NCBI RefSeq assembly: GCF_037975245.1
Contig: NC_092575.1
Span: 10,386,001-10,450,000, forward strand
Direction of reading: 5' to 3'
Length of the DNA stretch: 64,000 bases
From: Apostichopus japonicus
Taxonomy: Eukaryota > Echinodermata > Holothuroidea > Aspidochirotida > Stichopodidae
In this document: positions 23,919 through 35,900 of the stretch, piece after piece
Layout of the letters: the number at the start of each line of letters is the position of its first letter
How positions within the stretch are numbered: the stretch's first letter is position 1
The notes under the pieces: generated by a model
Databases searched by the model: none
The model's input: the letters and a program-made list of their open reading frames with translations, nothing else
What the model was told of the DNA's origin: nothing
Translations under genes and position numbers: made by a program

Positions 23919-26900
23919 GTAAATATGTACAATTATAATTTTGTGATTAAAATTGGTTTTTCTGTCCTTGATTTATTTGGGACCTTCGTCTCTCCATGCG
24001 GGGCTCTCCAGATTATAACATTACTCCTTGCCGTGATAGATCGTGTCAACTATATCCACAGAATCTTTATGATTTTGTCACAAAGTATTTTACATAGCTT
24101 TCGTCGATCGTGTATGGGACTGAAGGTTTAAACACCTTTTGATTATGGTTCTGTTTTTTTATTTATTAATTATGAGCGACGTAAGAAACATAATAATACA
24201 GTCTTTGGCTTGACATGAAAAAAACCTTTCTTTACTTTGTGATGAAGAGTGAAAGGAATTTATTTGAAAAGCTCAGACGTGGTCATTGCATATCATAATC
24301 AATAATAATAATAATTATCAGTAATTATTTTTAAGAACCACACAAATATGGGAGAAGCCCGCAAGTTCTTATAGATTACAACTTACACGCCGGGTGCAGC
24401 TTCCAATTCAACATTTTGACTCAAATTTAGAATCTTTTCAATTTAGAAAGTCATTTCAGATGGGAAAATCGTAGATTGCTCTTGGATGTAAAAAAATCAC
24501 CTTACTGTGACCCGGCCGGGAGTCGATCCCCGAACCTCCCGATTAACAATCCTCATTTGATACAAATGTCACCGCCTTTATCCACTCGGTCATATCACCG
24601 GTTTAATGATTAGTGTATGATTAGTACGGACATGAAACAAATGTCTGGGCAGTAACGATGCCTAGGCTATCCCAAGAGAAAATAGTTACATCATGTTTTC
24701 ACTTCTGTTTAGATCGATCCATGGAAAACTGCGCAACCGCAGCAAAAGGCAAGGAGAGTCCAAACTCCTCGAAAATCTGAGGTGAGACCTCTTCCTTGTC
24801 TCAAAGAGGATACGTTATTAGTAAAGGAGGAAAAGATTGTCCCGCAAAAGATTGAAAATGAACTCGCGAAGCCCAAGATTCCCGCGTCGAAACAGACCAA
24901 ATTGACAAAGCCACCACCACCACGTGATCCACCTAAACCAATGAAATCACAGACACGACCTTCGACGGCGTCGGGATATTCCAAACAAACACCGCAGTAA
25001 GTGAAACACAGTCTTTTTTTTCAAAAGGAAAAACAATATGAAATCACACAGTGACGTTATCGAATATAAATGTTTGTCATAGCCTTCGATTAGAGCATTG
25101 CAATACATTACAATGCATAGATTATCAAACTTATTAGTTTCACATCTCAAGCTCATGCATATTCATTTCAATCACAGGCCGCTGCCTCTGCCTATGCCGA
25201 AGTCTACGTCACAGATGGCTTCCAAGAGCGTCAAAGCTACAATACTCTTTGCAACCCAAACTGGCAACGCTCAAAGATTTGCTGCTAAGACATTTGACCT
25301 ACTAAGTCGAGCAATCAACACACGAGTAAGTGATTTGGTGAACAGGTTTGCCGACAACGCCCTCTATTTTTCACAATGCACGATGAACTCGTATCCTATA
25401 TGAAATTAAATTGAATAAAAACTTTTTGAAAAATGTTTTGCACATTGTCATACAAGTTAGGGATGATCAATATTGCAATTATGAGAGCCTTTCACTGCCT
25501 GATTCATGACGTACGGGAACTATAGTTCAGGTGTAAACTCGTATAATTTCAATCAAGAATGAATGACTGTGATACAGATCACAGTCTTTGCTTGGTAGCT
25601 GTACAGCTGCAACCAGCCCATCGTGTGGTACGAATACAATCGGTTATACGTACCGTGATATTGCAACGGGCAAGAACCCACAAAATGTTAAAGAATCATG
25701 CTTAAAGTTAGACTATTTACCGGCACCAGTCGATTCGAGGCCGATATCGCATTTCCCTGTCATCATTTTACCCGGATGTCATTTAATATCTAAAGATCCT
25801 GATTGGTCAATCCGGTATGACGTTATTATAATTCTATTGTTTAGATGATTCGGATGGACGAGTATGACGTAACAGATCTTTCTGACGAAGATCTCCTCAT
25901 CGTCATCACCAGCACTGCCCATAATTCACAGCCACCGCCAAACGGAGAGGTAAGTCACGTGATTACAGTAAATTGGTGGCGCCATGGGCAAACGAGTTTC
26001 TTTTATGTGTTTAAGGAAAGCTCTCATGTGAACTATATTACCATCTTGTAAATTAATGGAACTACTTTCAATTACTTTCAGTGCACCAGTATCAACATAA
26101 CACATCACGTATAGTGTTGTTTATGATTGTGTTGTTTATTCTCAATTAAACTGAACTCCTCAGCCAGTCTTGTACTGTTGCAACCACAAGGAGACAACTT
26201 CTAATATGATTTATCCTATCTACAGAGATTTTGCAGTGAGCTGTTCGAATTAGCCAGAAATAATGATATCAGGTGAGATCATGTTTCTTTACCATCTTCA
26301 CATGATGGGCACATTCACTTACAAATAATGTGTCATTATAAAGTGTATACGTTTGCACTACCAGTGTGATATGTTGATAATGTCTTTCTATATTTGTACA
26401 CTATCGTATACTCATCGGCTATTATAAATGAAGTGTTTAACCATTGTTGAATGGTTTAGTCAATATTTGAACATAATAAAATTGTCAACAGCTCTGTAGA
26501 TAATGCGTTTTCTTAAAAACTTTTTTTCCCCATTATTCAGGGTTCCTGACTCTATTTGCTGCGAACGATTCTCTTCCATGAGCAGGAACGTATTTAAGGA
26601 GAAATCTATCTCGCGAGAAGGAATGCTACAAGATACTAGGTAAGATCAACGTGGAAGATGACAACATTAGGCTATGGCTCACACTGTCTGAACTATAACA
26701 GACATGGGGCACACAATATGGTATACGAAAATAAACAAAATATATAAATGAAACTATATCAATTGACTTGAGATGTTATAGATTACGGAAAGGGTCCTAT
26801 CGAACTACAAACATGCATGCTTGTAAAGAAGAGTAAACCAGCCTTGGCTTTGACTCTACAAAATTAAACTGTGCCAGGTTAAAGCTGGAGCATTAAATCT

Positions 26901-29900
26901 AATACTGGTTGAACTTGCAACGCAATATAATAGGCACTGTATAGACGTATATTCACAGATTATAACTTGTCTGGATGTTTCCATTTTACAGCTTTGCCGT
27001 GTTTGGACTTGGTTCAAGCGTTTACCCTCATCTTTGTCCCTTCGCATGGGCTGTCGACAACATCCTAGACAGGCTAGGCGGGAATCGTCTAGCGGAGTGC
27101 GGTGAAGGCGACGCCGTGGGTAACCTACAGTGTGACTTTGAAAAGTGGCTTTCAACTACGCTACAGGTAGCATACACTTACAATAACGACTACATTGTTT
27201 GCGCACAACTTTCGTTAAGTCCGAAAAAGTTAAGTCAAGTCCTTATTGAGCGTGTTTTTTTTTTGCAGTCTACATGTGCGTTTAAGCTGAAAGTACGTAT
27301 GCACTTACGAGCGCCGTCGCTGTCATTGCGCGTGGCGAGTCACCTGGCAAACATTCTTCATTTCAACCAGTGATGCAGTATACGCACGAAAAAATGCGTG
27401 AGTCGCAAACTTACCGATCATAATGAATTTCAACACTCATTGGATCGTTACCCGGTACGCATTAATTGCTTGCGTCTGCGCGCGCTATCTGATTATGTCG
27501 TCGTGTGTTGGATACATAATGTTTGCAACAACAAACAGTCGAGTAATCAGAAAGTGTTATAACTTTTACGTATTCAAACGTGTGTTGAATAATCTCTCAC
27601 TAATCTTACACTTTGCGAAGCAACATGCTCTCTACTGTGTCAATACCCTTCAAGAAATGGTTTTTGGAGGTTTTTACCTCTCGGGCGAAAGAATCAAGAG
27701 AAGTCTCGAGTAAAGAACAAGAAATCGTGGAGCCTAAAGAAGACAAGGTTAGCCATCTTAACTATAACACATTAGTTATGTTATATGTATATATATATAT
27801 ATATATAGATATAGACAAACATACATACATACATACACACATATTCTTAGAAAAAAGCAGAGAAATAAGGCTATGACTCATAATTGACAAATAAAGAGTA
27901 TTGTTGTAGAAAAAATATTGGAATTTTCGGTCCCCCTGGGACCTTCGTCAGCACTACTTGGCAGTGGAATGAAAAGTACAAACTGCAATACAAAGAAAGT
28001 ATGACGCTAGATAATTGTAATATATAAATAGCCTAAGTTGTCATAAAGTACATTGCAAAATGTAGAAGACAGGAAATATGCACTATAGCATCATAGTAAG
28101 CCTATGAAGTTTATTATTAAAGCAAACTGCATTTTTTGCATTTCAGAACGGTCGTTCTTTGGCTGTGACTTATTGCTACAAGAAGGCAAAGTCTCACACT
28201 AAACAGTCTTCGAAGAACCTTCTGAAAGATTTTGGCAAAGCCTCTACCACTCGTTGGGTTAACTTGGAACCGGGCTATGAAGAACAGCCATCTTATATCC
28301 TACGATTCAAACGGAGGAGTTTCACTGGTGGAAACTATCGTCTGTTTCTCAAATACCAGATAGAACCTAAACTTGAGAAGCTAAAGAGGCCATCTAACAG
28401 TCTGTATAATACACGAACTGATAATGATGATGCCTTTAAGCAGGATAAGCAATCCCGAGCAGGAAAAAAGTCATCTATTCGCTTGCAAGTACGAGATCCG
28501 AAGACTCAAGAAATGGGGTTTGCCCACGTGGATCTAAAAATACTTGCCAGATACAATATGACCATCGATGACTTAAAAATGTCACTGGACTATTTTTATA
28601 ATTCCCGCTTATTATCTCAAGAACGGAAACGCGGACGGAATGGAGATGATGATAATGATGATGGTGACGTCACCCTTAACAAACGATCACGCTATCACTG
28701 AATGTCTTCTCATTATTCAATGATTGTTTTTATCTGTTTAATGGGAACAATTTCTTATGCAACTTTACTTCTGAATGGTGATATTTTCATAACCGATTTT
28801 TTCCCGGTAAATTATTTTTTTATTATAAATATTAACCTTGTGATCAAATTAAAATATATTTTGGCTCAAAGAAAAATAAATTTAAATGCCTATATATAAC
28901 TTTATGCCATTTCTCTTGTGTCTTCCTTGGTGTCAGTTTGTTGTAATAATAAATGATATTGTTGGAAGTTTCGCCGTCGCCGGAACAGGGTTCGATGGAG
29001 GAGGTGTGAGAAGTTTGGGGAGGGAGAACCGAGGTTCGCCATAATTTTTTGACAATTTGCACTATGTTACGTTTTTTTTCTCTTGCTTCGTGTTTAAATG
29101 CTATATGTTGTGGGGAGATGCGGAGGGGGGGGGGGGCTGGGAGGAGGTAAGGGGTACATAACCTGACGTCACACCTATCGGATAACCGAGCACAACGATA
29201 GAGAAGGATAACCCACAATTCTGAAGTACAACAAAGGACATTAACGTAACTGTCAGATGAGTGATTTCGACACGTAAATGAAGTTTGTTTTAATTTGCCA
29301 TTTAACTTTAGAATTGGTGTATGTCGTAGCCAAAACTGGTTCAAATCGAAAAAGTCCGTACAAGACTATCTAAACAAATTTCTTCGTTTGAACTTTCTTA
29401 GCGTGATTGGATAACCCCTTGACCCTTCTTGTACCTCTTGGGGGGAAAATGTCTCAGATAATACGACCACTACTAATAATTTCAACAACTTTTCTCTTTC
29501 TTGGTTGCATGATTTATCTTTCCATATTTTATTTTGGATTTTATTTTGACTTCTGCAGACAATTGCAAAGAAGTATGAGCTTGTTAACAAGATAGGTTCA
29601 CCCGTTAGTTTCACAAAGAACCAGATAGCGGCTGCTGGCCAGGATTGGGGGTCATCGCACTTTCGCATTTATACTGAATCAAAAGGAAAAGAGGGCGCTG
29701 AGCTATGTGAAGGTCTTTCAAAGTTGCATGGAAACGACGTACGGCCTTTCCTCTTGATTGCAAGGAAAAATTTGTTAGCTCCGGATTCAGGGTGAGTTGT
29801 AAACACGCATGCGCATATTCGACAAATGAAGAAATATATATATTTAATGATTAATGCTTGAATATTATGTCAAATCAAAGGAAATTTTCCAACGTACGAA

Positions 29901-32900
29901 TTTGTTACTCGCCTTTGATGACGTCACTTTCGTATTAAAAAATACAAGAATAACATAAGAACATGTAACTGAATACATGAAAGAAAGTTCACATATTGCT
30001 TTCCTATCCACAGCAGTACGTCCACGTAAAATAAACTGTTACGTAGTGTTTAGTCAATTCTCCAGCAACCAGCAACTTACTTCACTTTTATTGACAGTTT
30101 CAACATTTTTTTTCAGTCGTTCCTGTTTCCTACTGCGCATGTCCTGTCAGAAGGACCAAGAACTACTTTACCAACCCGGTGACGTAATAAGCCTTTTCCC
30201 TGCGAATAACAGTTCTCAGGTGGATCGTATTCTGCGCAGACTCGACTACCACAAGTCCCCGGATGCAGTCTTTAAACTAGAAAAGTTAGTCCAAAAGGAC
30301 ACGAGATTAGGTAACATGCTTTCGTTTAATACGTTTAATTGCTAACAAGCAAAACAATAGAGAAATAAATACAACGTTTTTAAGACTAACGTTTTTTTAT
30401 TAGTTCAATTAAATGATTTTCTCGGGAAACAAATCAGAAAGAAAAGAAAAGTTTCGCCAGAAGTGTCGTTTGTTGAACCATGATTACAATTGACCAAACA
30501 ACTCAAACATTTACCTAAATGTCATTTGATTTCCTGAAATATCTTTCATTTGGACACTTGACTCTTGTGACAATAATACAAGTATTTACAACAGGTAAAA
30601 AAACTTAAACTAAACATTATTGATGCTCCACTTTCAAATAATTAGTAATTATTGGTAATTATTTAAAAGTGGAGCAGGAATTGTTTTCATGGAATAGTAG
30701 AAAACCTTAAAGCAGGAATTTGAAAGCAGACATCAGGGATTGACTCGACTTCAAGAAATAAACTATACAAGACACTCACTTTTAACATGTTATGTATTGT
30801 AATGAACGTTTGCAAATATGTGTGAAATTTGAATAAAACAGTTCGGTTATAATTATGAAAAAAAGGCATTACACTTATAGACGCGACAGCATATGTTTCT
30901 CTATCGTTTATTTTTTGCTGGGTCAAGAAAAATTAAAAGAGTTTAAATTTTTTTTTAATAAAAACATACATTAAACAAGACCTCTGATATAAATTGAAAG
31001 ACACATATTTGGTTTGTTACGTCATATCTTATACGATACTGGAATGTACACGCTTAATTCTCTTTTTGTATTCAGCGTAAAGGATTGTGTTTTTAAGTTT
31101 AAAGAAATTAAAGCGCAAGTACTTGGATCGTATAAATACTTCATAATCAAATAACATCGTTAACAAACGACTTATTTCAAAATACTTTTCTAAGTCGAAT
31201 TAACTTGTTTGTTAACTTCTCTTTTCAATAGTGCTATACTGTTGCTTTTAATTTTAGTTATGGCCGAATTTAACCATGCCAGTAGTAATATTTCTTACAT
31301 TACGGCATTTTCTATATGTAATAGGTCGTTTGAAGGTGTGGACATCCATCACACGTCTACCGGTATGTTCTGTGCGCATGGCTCTTTGTCGCTATCTCGA
31401 CATAACCACGCCTCCATCACCAGACTTACTCCGCCTACTTGCTATCAGAGCTGGCGAACCTAAGGAAAGAGAACGACTCTTGGTTCTTGGAATGGTAGGA
31501 ACCGAATTTTCGATATTTTTTATGCTTACGAATACCTCCTGTAAAAAATTGGTTTTCCAAATCGTGTTATACTTTGTGTGAAGCTATATGGTAACAACCG
31601 TATGTTGATTAGGTCACTGGTAAGTTGCTAAATACATACACGTATACAAGTAAATACCTTTAAAACGTAAAAACATTCCTCAGTTCCACAAAGAATGTCT
31701 GGTTTTCCGTGCACATCAAGCAGGGGCCAGCAGAGGGCTGAGAAGACACGTGTCCCCCTGTGTCCCTTCCCCCGCCCCCCCCCCCCCGTGTGCCATCCTG
31801 TGAAAACCTTCAAAAGTGTCATTATCATGATAAATTTGAAGTGAACAGGACTTTTTGGTAGTTATTGTACCCTTTTCCATTTTCGTAACTAATAGTTACC
31901 TCTTTGTTACTTAAAAAGGGCCCCCTTTTTTGGAAAATATTGAAATATCATTTGTTGTTGGAAAATGAAAAGAGAGAAAAAAAGGAATTAAAAAAAAAAG
32001 TGCCTATAATAAAAAAGTGCTAGTTTGGTGAAAACAATCAAATACTGAAATTTTGTTCATCTGGATGCACAGAGCTAGGATATACTATGTCGGAAGGGTA
32101 TGAGGAAACCTTTTCACCTCCCTCTCTGTCACCACCCATATGATCTTGTTTGACTATTCTAAACAAAGGTTTTCGACAGTAAACTTTTAATTTTCTTTTG
32201 ACAGGGTGGTGATATTTATGACGAATGGAAGTTAGAAGAAGCACCGACCATCGCTGACATTCTTGAACGCTTTGAGTCTTTAAGAGTCCCTGCTTCTTTG
32301 TTAATCACACAACTACCCCTCCTCTCCCCCCGTCTATACTCCATTAGTTCCAGTCAGGATCTTTATCCCAGTGAAATACACATTACCGTCACGCTGTCAA
32401 CATTCTACACAAAGGGTAAGAAATAAAAAAATACAAGAAATAGAAATTAAATCGATAATTTATCTGTACCTTGTAACATTATGCGGAAACTGAAAACTAA
32501 AAGCCTGTTCAAATAGGGTTGGTCCTGAGAGGGGCGCGGTGCGTGAGTGCCTTCCATATGGTTTTTACCACCACATATATTCCTATACTCTACTTCATGT
32601 TTATTCATATAGTCATTTTACCAATTTACAAGTCTACCCATCTGTTCGTCAAATTAGTGCAATGTCTGTTTTCTGAGTGTTGTGCCTTTCTTATTTTGCA
32701 TCTGAGGAAAGATCGTGGTAGAAAGGAAACCTTAGTCCCATTAGGCCTAACTTTGAATTTTTTAAGTTTACTTAATTTTTTTTTTATTGGGGGGGGGGGA
32801 TATTCAGAATATGATATTTAAGATTAATTTAACCATATAACATCTTTAAAGTTGAAGGGGCTAATCACTTTACGAGGGAATAACTTTTGCATATTGTTTT

Positions 32901-35900
32901 GCATAGGAGGGGCTATATAGGGCATTATACATAGCATGGGAAAATGTTGCTGTTTACTTGCTTCATGGATGGGAATGATCACATGGAAGTCCGCTACAAT
33001 TCTCTTAACCATGTCAATTTAGAGTAAGGTGAAGGAAGAGTTGTCAAAAAGTACTAAGATAATACATTATAAGTTACTCAAATCATTGATTTTGTCTGAT
33101 TTTAGATCTATAGTTGAGATTTAACTCATGTCCATTGTCTTGTTATCAGTGTACACTGCAGACAGCATTCAAATATTGTTCTGAAACGCGTTGAACCGTT
33201 TGGGATATTTTACTTTCGAGGTGCCCTCATGCCCCTTTCAAACTGTGTTCTTACTTTCACAGGAAATTTGGGTGAAATTCAGCATAATGGTGTCTGTTCG
33301 TCATGGTTACAGGATATCAGTACTGATGAAATCATCCCAGCCTGTATCGTTTCGTAAGTGATTTTTTATTTATTAAAACTCTCCATCCTCGGAAGTCATA
33401 AACCATAAATTGGTAAACATCCTCATATATAATAGCCTTGGCCTTGGGCTGACATTTTGTAAATCAGTGATGTCGTATTGTCACTATAGAACCTGAAAAT
33501 TATTACTTTCCCTTTATTTTCATAATTTCAAAATTAATGTTAACAGTACTGGCACTGAAACCAATACCATCATCAGGTCATGTTAAGATACTCAACTTTT
33601 TCATTTCAGCAATTTTAAACCCATCTCCACATGTTAGAAAGTAAAGAATGTATAAACGAAGTACGACATAACAAGATGAAACACACGTGGCTCGATGACG
33701 TCATATTTAGACTTGACCAAGTCTCCTGCTTTGTGTGTGAACATTAAATCTGTGATATCTTCCACATGGAATAACATCTGTTTCTTACCTGTTAGGGAGA
33801 AGTTGTTAGTGGCAGTTATCCCATGAACACCTCGATCAATAATGACAGCTCGGTTTGTGTCTCCTTTATAAGTTTGACGAGGTCATCTCACAGGTCATCT
33901 TTTATAGATTCCTTCTTTAATACAGATAATATTCTCTAGCCTATAAATATCTGATTTTCTTCTAGAAATCCATCCTTTCACATTCCCAAAGATGATTCCG
34001 TACCGATGATGCTCGTTGCAACTGGTACAGGTATAGCGCCATTTAGATCGTTCTGGCAACACAGAGAAACAGACCTTACAAAATACGATTCAGCTCCGGA
34101 AGTTCCCGAATCTGACCGTCGTGTTCCGAATTTTGGCGATATGACGTTAGTGTATGGATGTCGAAAGGCGACAGTAGACGAACCATATAGATCAGAATTG
34201 ATTACAGCTAAAGAACATGGTGCGATAACTTCAACAATGATGACGTTCTCAAGGGAAGAAAGTCAACAAAGAGTGAGTAAATTGATTATAATATCAAGAT
34301 AATGTCAAACACAAATTCATACTTCTTAAGAAAAGTCATCCACGATAGAGCGTGGGCACGTAAACCAATCATCTTGATCCACCCTCAACCCTAGTCCTCT
34401 TACATCGAGATTATATGACGATGTTACGCCTGGTTACGTAAAGTAAGTATCACGAATTCCTTTCAAAAGGGAATAGATTCTAGACATCTGGTTGAAGGTT
34501 GGTGAGCGATCTTACCGTGTACTCTTTATCTGCATGAAAAGAAAAGATACCACGCATGATCCTATAGACAAAAGGTTGAGAAGGGATAATCGATATATTG
34601 TTAAAGGCATATTCTCACATGTTTAGTGACGTATAGGTTTAGGTAGTCTATATGATCGTCAAACGTGGGAGAAAAGACTTAAGTAACTTAGATGAACAAA
34701 AGGTAAAAGGTGCATGGGAAAGTTGAATGCTGGTTAAAGAGGTGAGTATATTGATTAATTAGAAGAAAAAAGTGCAAATATGTGCATAAAGTTTGACTAT
34801 TTGATTCTTGGAAGTAATGAACCCAATGCAGGTAAATGTTCAAATTGATGAATTCGGATGCTAAGAGTTTAATCTTATAATACGACAGTCCGCAAACTGC
34901 GGGGCATGTTCCAAGAGTGAATCGATGATCCTCGGAATCCCCCGCCCCTTCCCCCGACTTCGGAAAATGTATCTACAGATTTCGTACCGTGCAGACAAGG
35001 GATCGATTAACTTTGTTTAACATCAAGTTCATAGTCCAAGCTAGCTTTCATGTATTCTGAACATCGATGATGAGGAACTGGTAATTCGTGATTCAGTCCT
35101 CATAGAAGACCATGGTCCGTAGACTGAAAGTTTGCGGATCGCAGTTCTAATAATACTTAAAGGATGGTGATCATTGTGGATGAGAGGGTTCTCTGAAAAG
35201 GACTTAACAAAACGCCCGAATAGTGCTTGGCACTTACATGTGTATTTGAAAACTGTCCCAGCAAGTGACCAAGAAGAGTTTTTCCGCCCATTTGTTCTCA
35301 TTTTCTCTCACTGTTTTCACAGCAGCGTTACGTTCAGGATGTCTTGCGAGATCACCCGTGGCTCGTGTACAGTACCATTTGCCGACGAAACGGGCATGTG
35401 TTTGTTAGTGGCGATGTTACCATGGCTACAGAAGTACGGATAACAGTGGAAGCCATTTTGTCCCAATATGGTCGAATGTCAATGGTGGATGCACAGAACT
35501 ATGTTACTCGTATGAAAGTAAGTGAATCATTAAGGGGGAAAATGGGACTTTTATTGATTAGCATGTCTCACAAATATAAATTTCATTATTTCTTTAAGAT
35601 ATTTTCCTGATTGTGTTACAATGAATAATTGTCGTTATGGTGATCCAATAGCTGACCAGGTACAAAGGTTTACATTCAATGTTATAAATAAGTTTGCATA
35701 ATTTGTGAATGCGAGCTGGGGACCGTACTCTTACACATCATATAAACTGCACTTGACACAAATCTTAAGTTATACACATCACAAAGTTCGTTATGGCTAT
35801 CTTACGAGACTATAGCAGTTGTGATCCGCTGGCTCAAAATAACACACACACGCACACACACACGAACATTGTGACTGACAGAGCTAATCATTTTTTACAA

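Larger units (their letters stand above)
27167..29558 (+). other. Intron 15 of the NOS-like gene, hosting a nested gene
   Basis: The largest of the downstream introns (2.39 kb). It contains the complete two-exon gene at 27625-28701, a microsatellite within that gene's own intron and a hairpin repeat at 27916-27960. The donor follows LSTTLQ; the acceptor precedes TIAKKYELV. Confidence 0.85.

Noticed and set aside
24507-24602. Functional tRNA gene
   Set aside because: The A box is good, but the acceptor stem pairs poorly and the T loop has extra bases; a SINE or pseudogene fits better.
28147-28701. Exon 2 of the nested gene as an NT-C2 (EEIG1-like) domain
   Set aside because: Only a short weak resemblance near GFAHVDL; not enough to name a fold.
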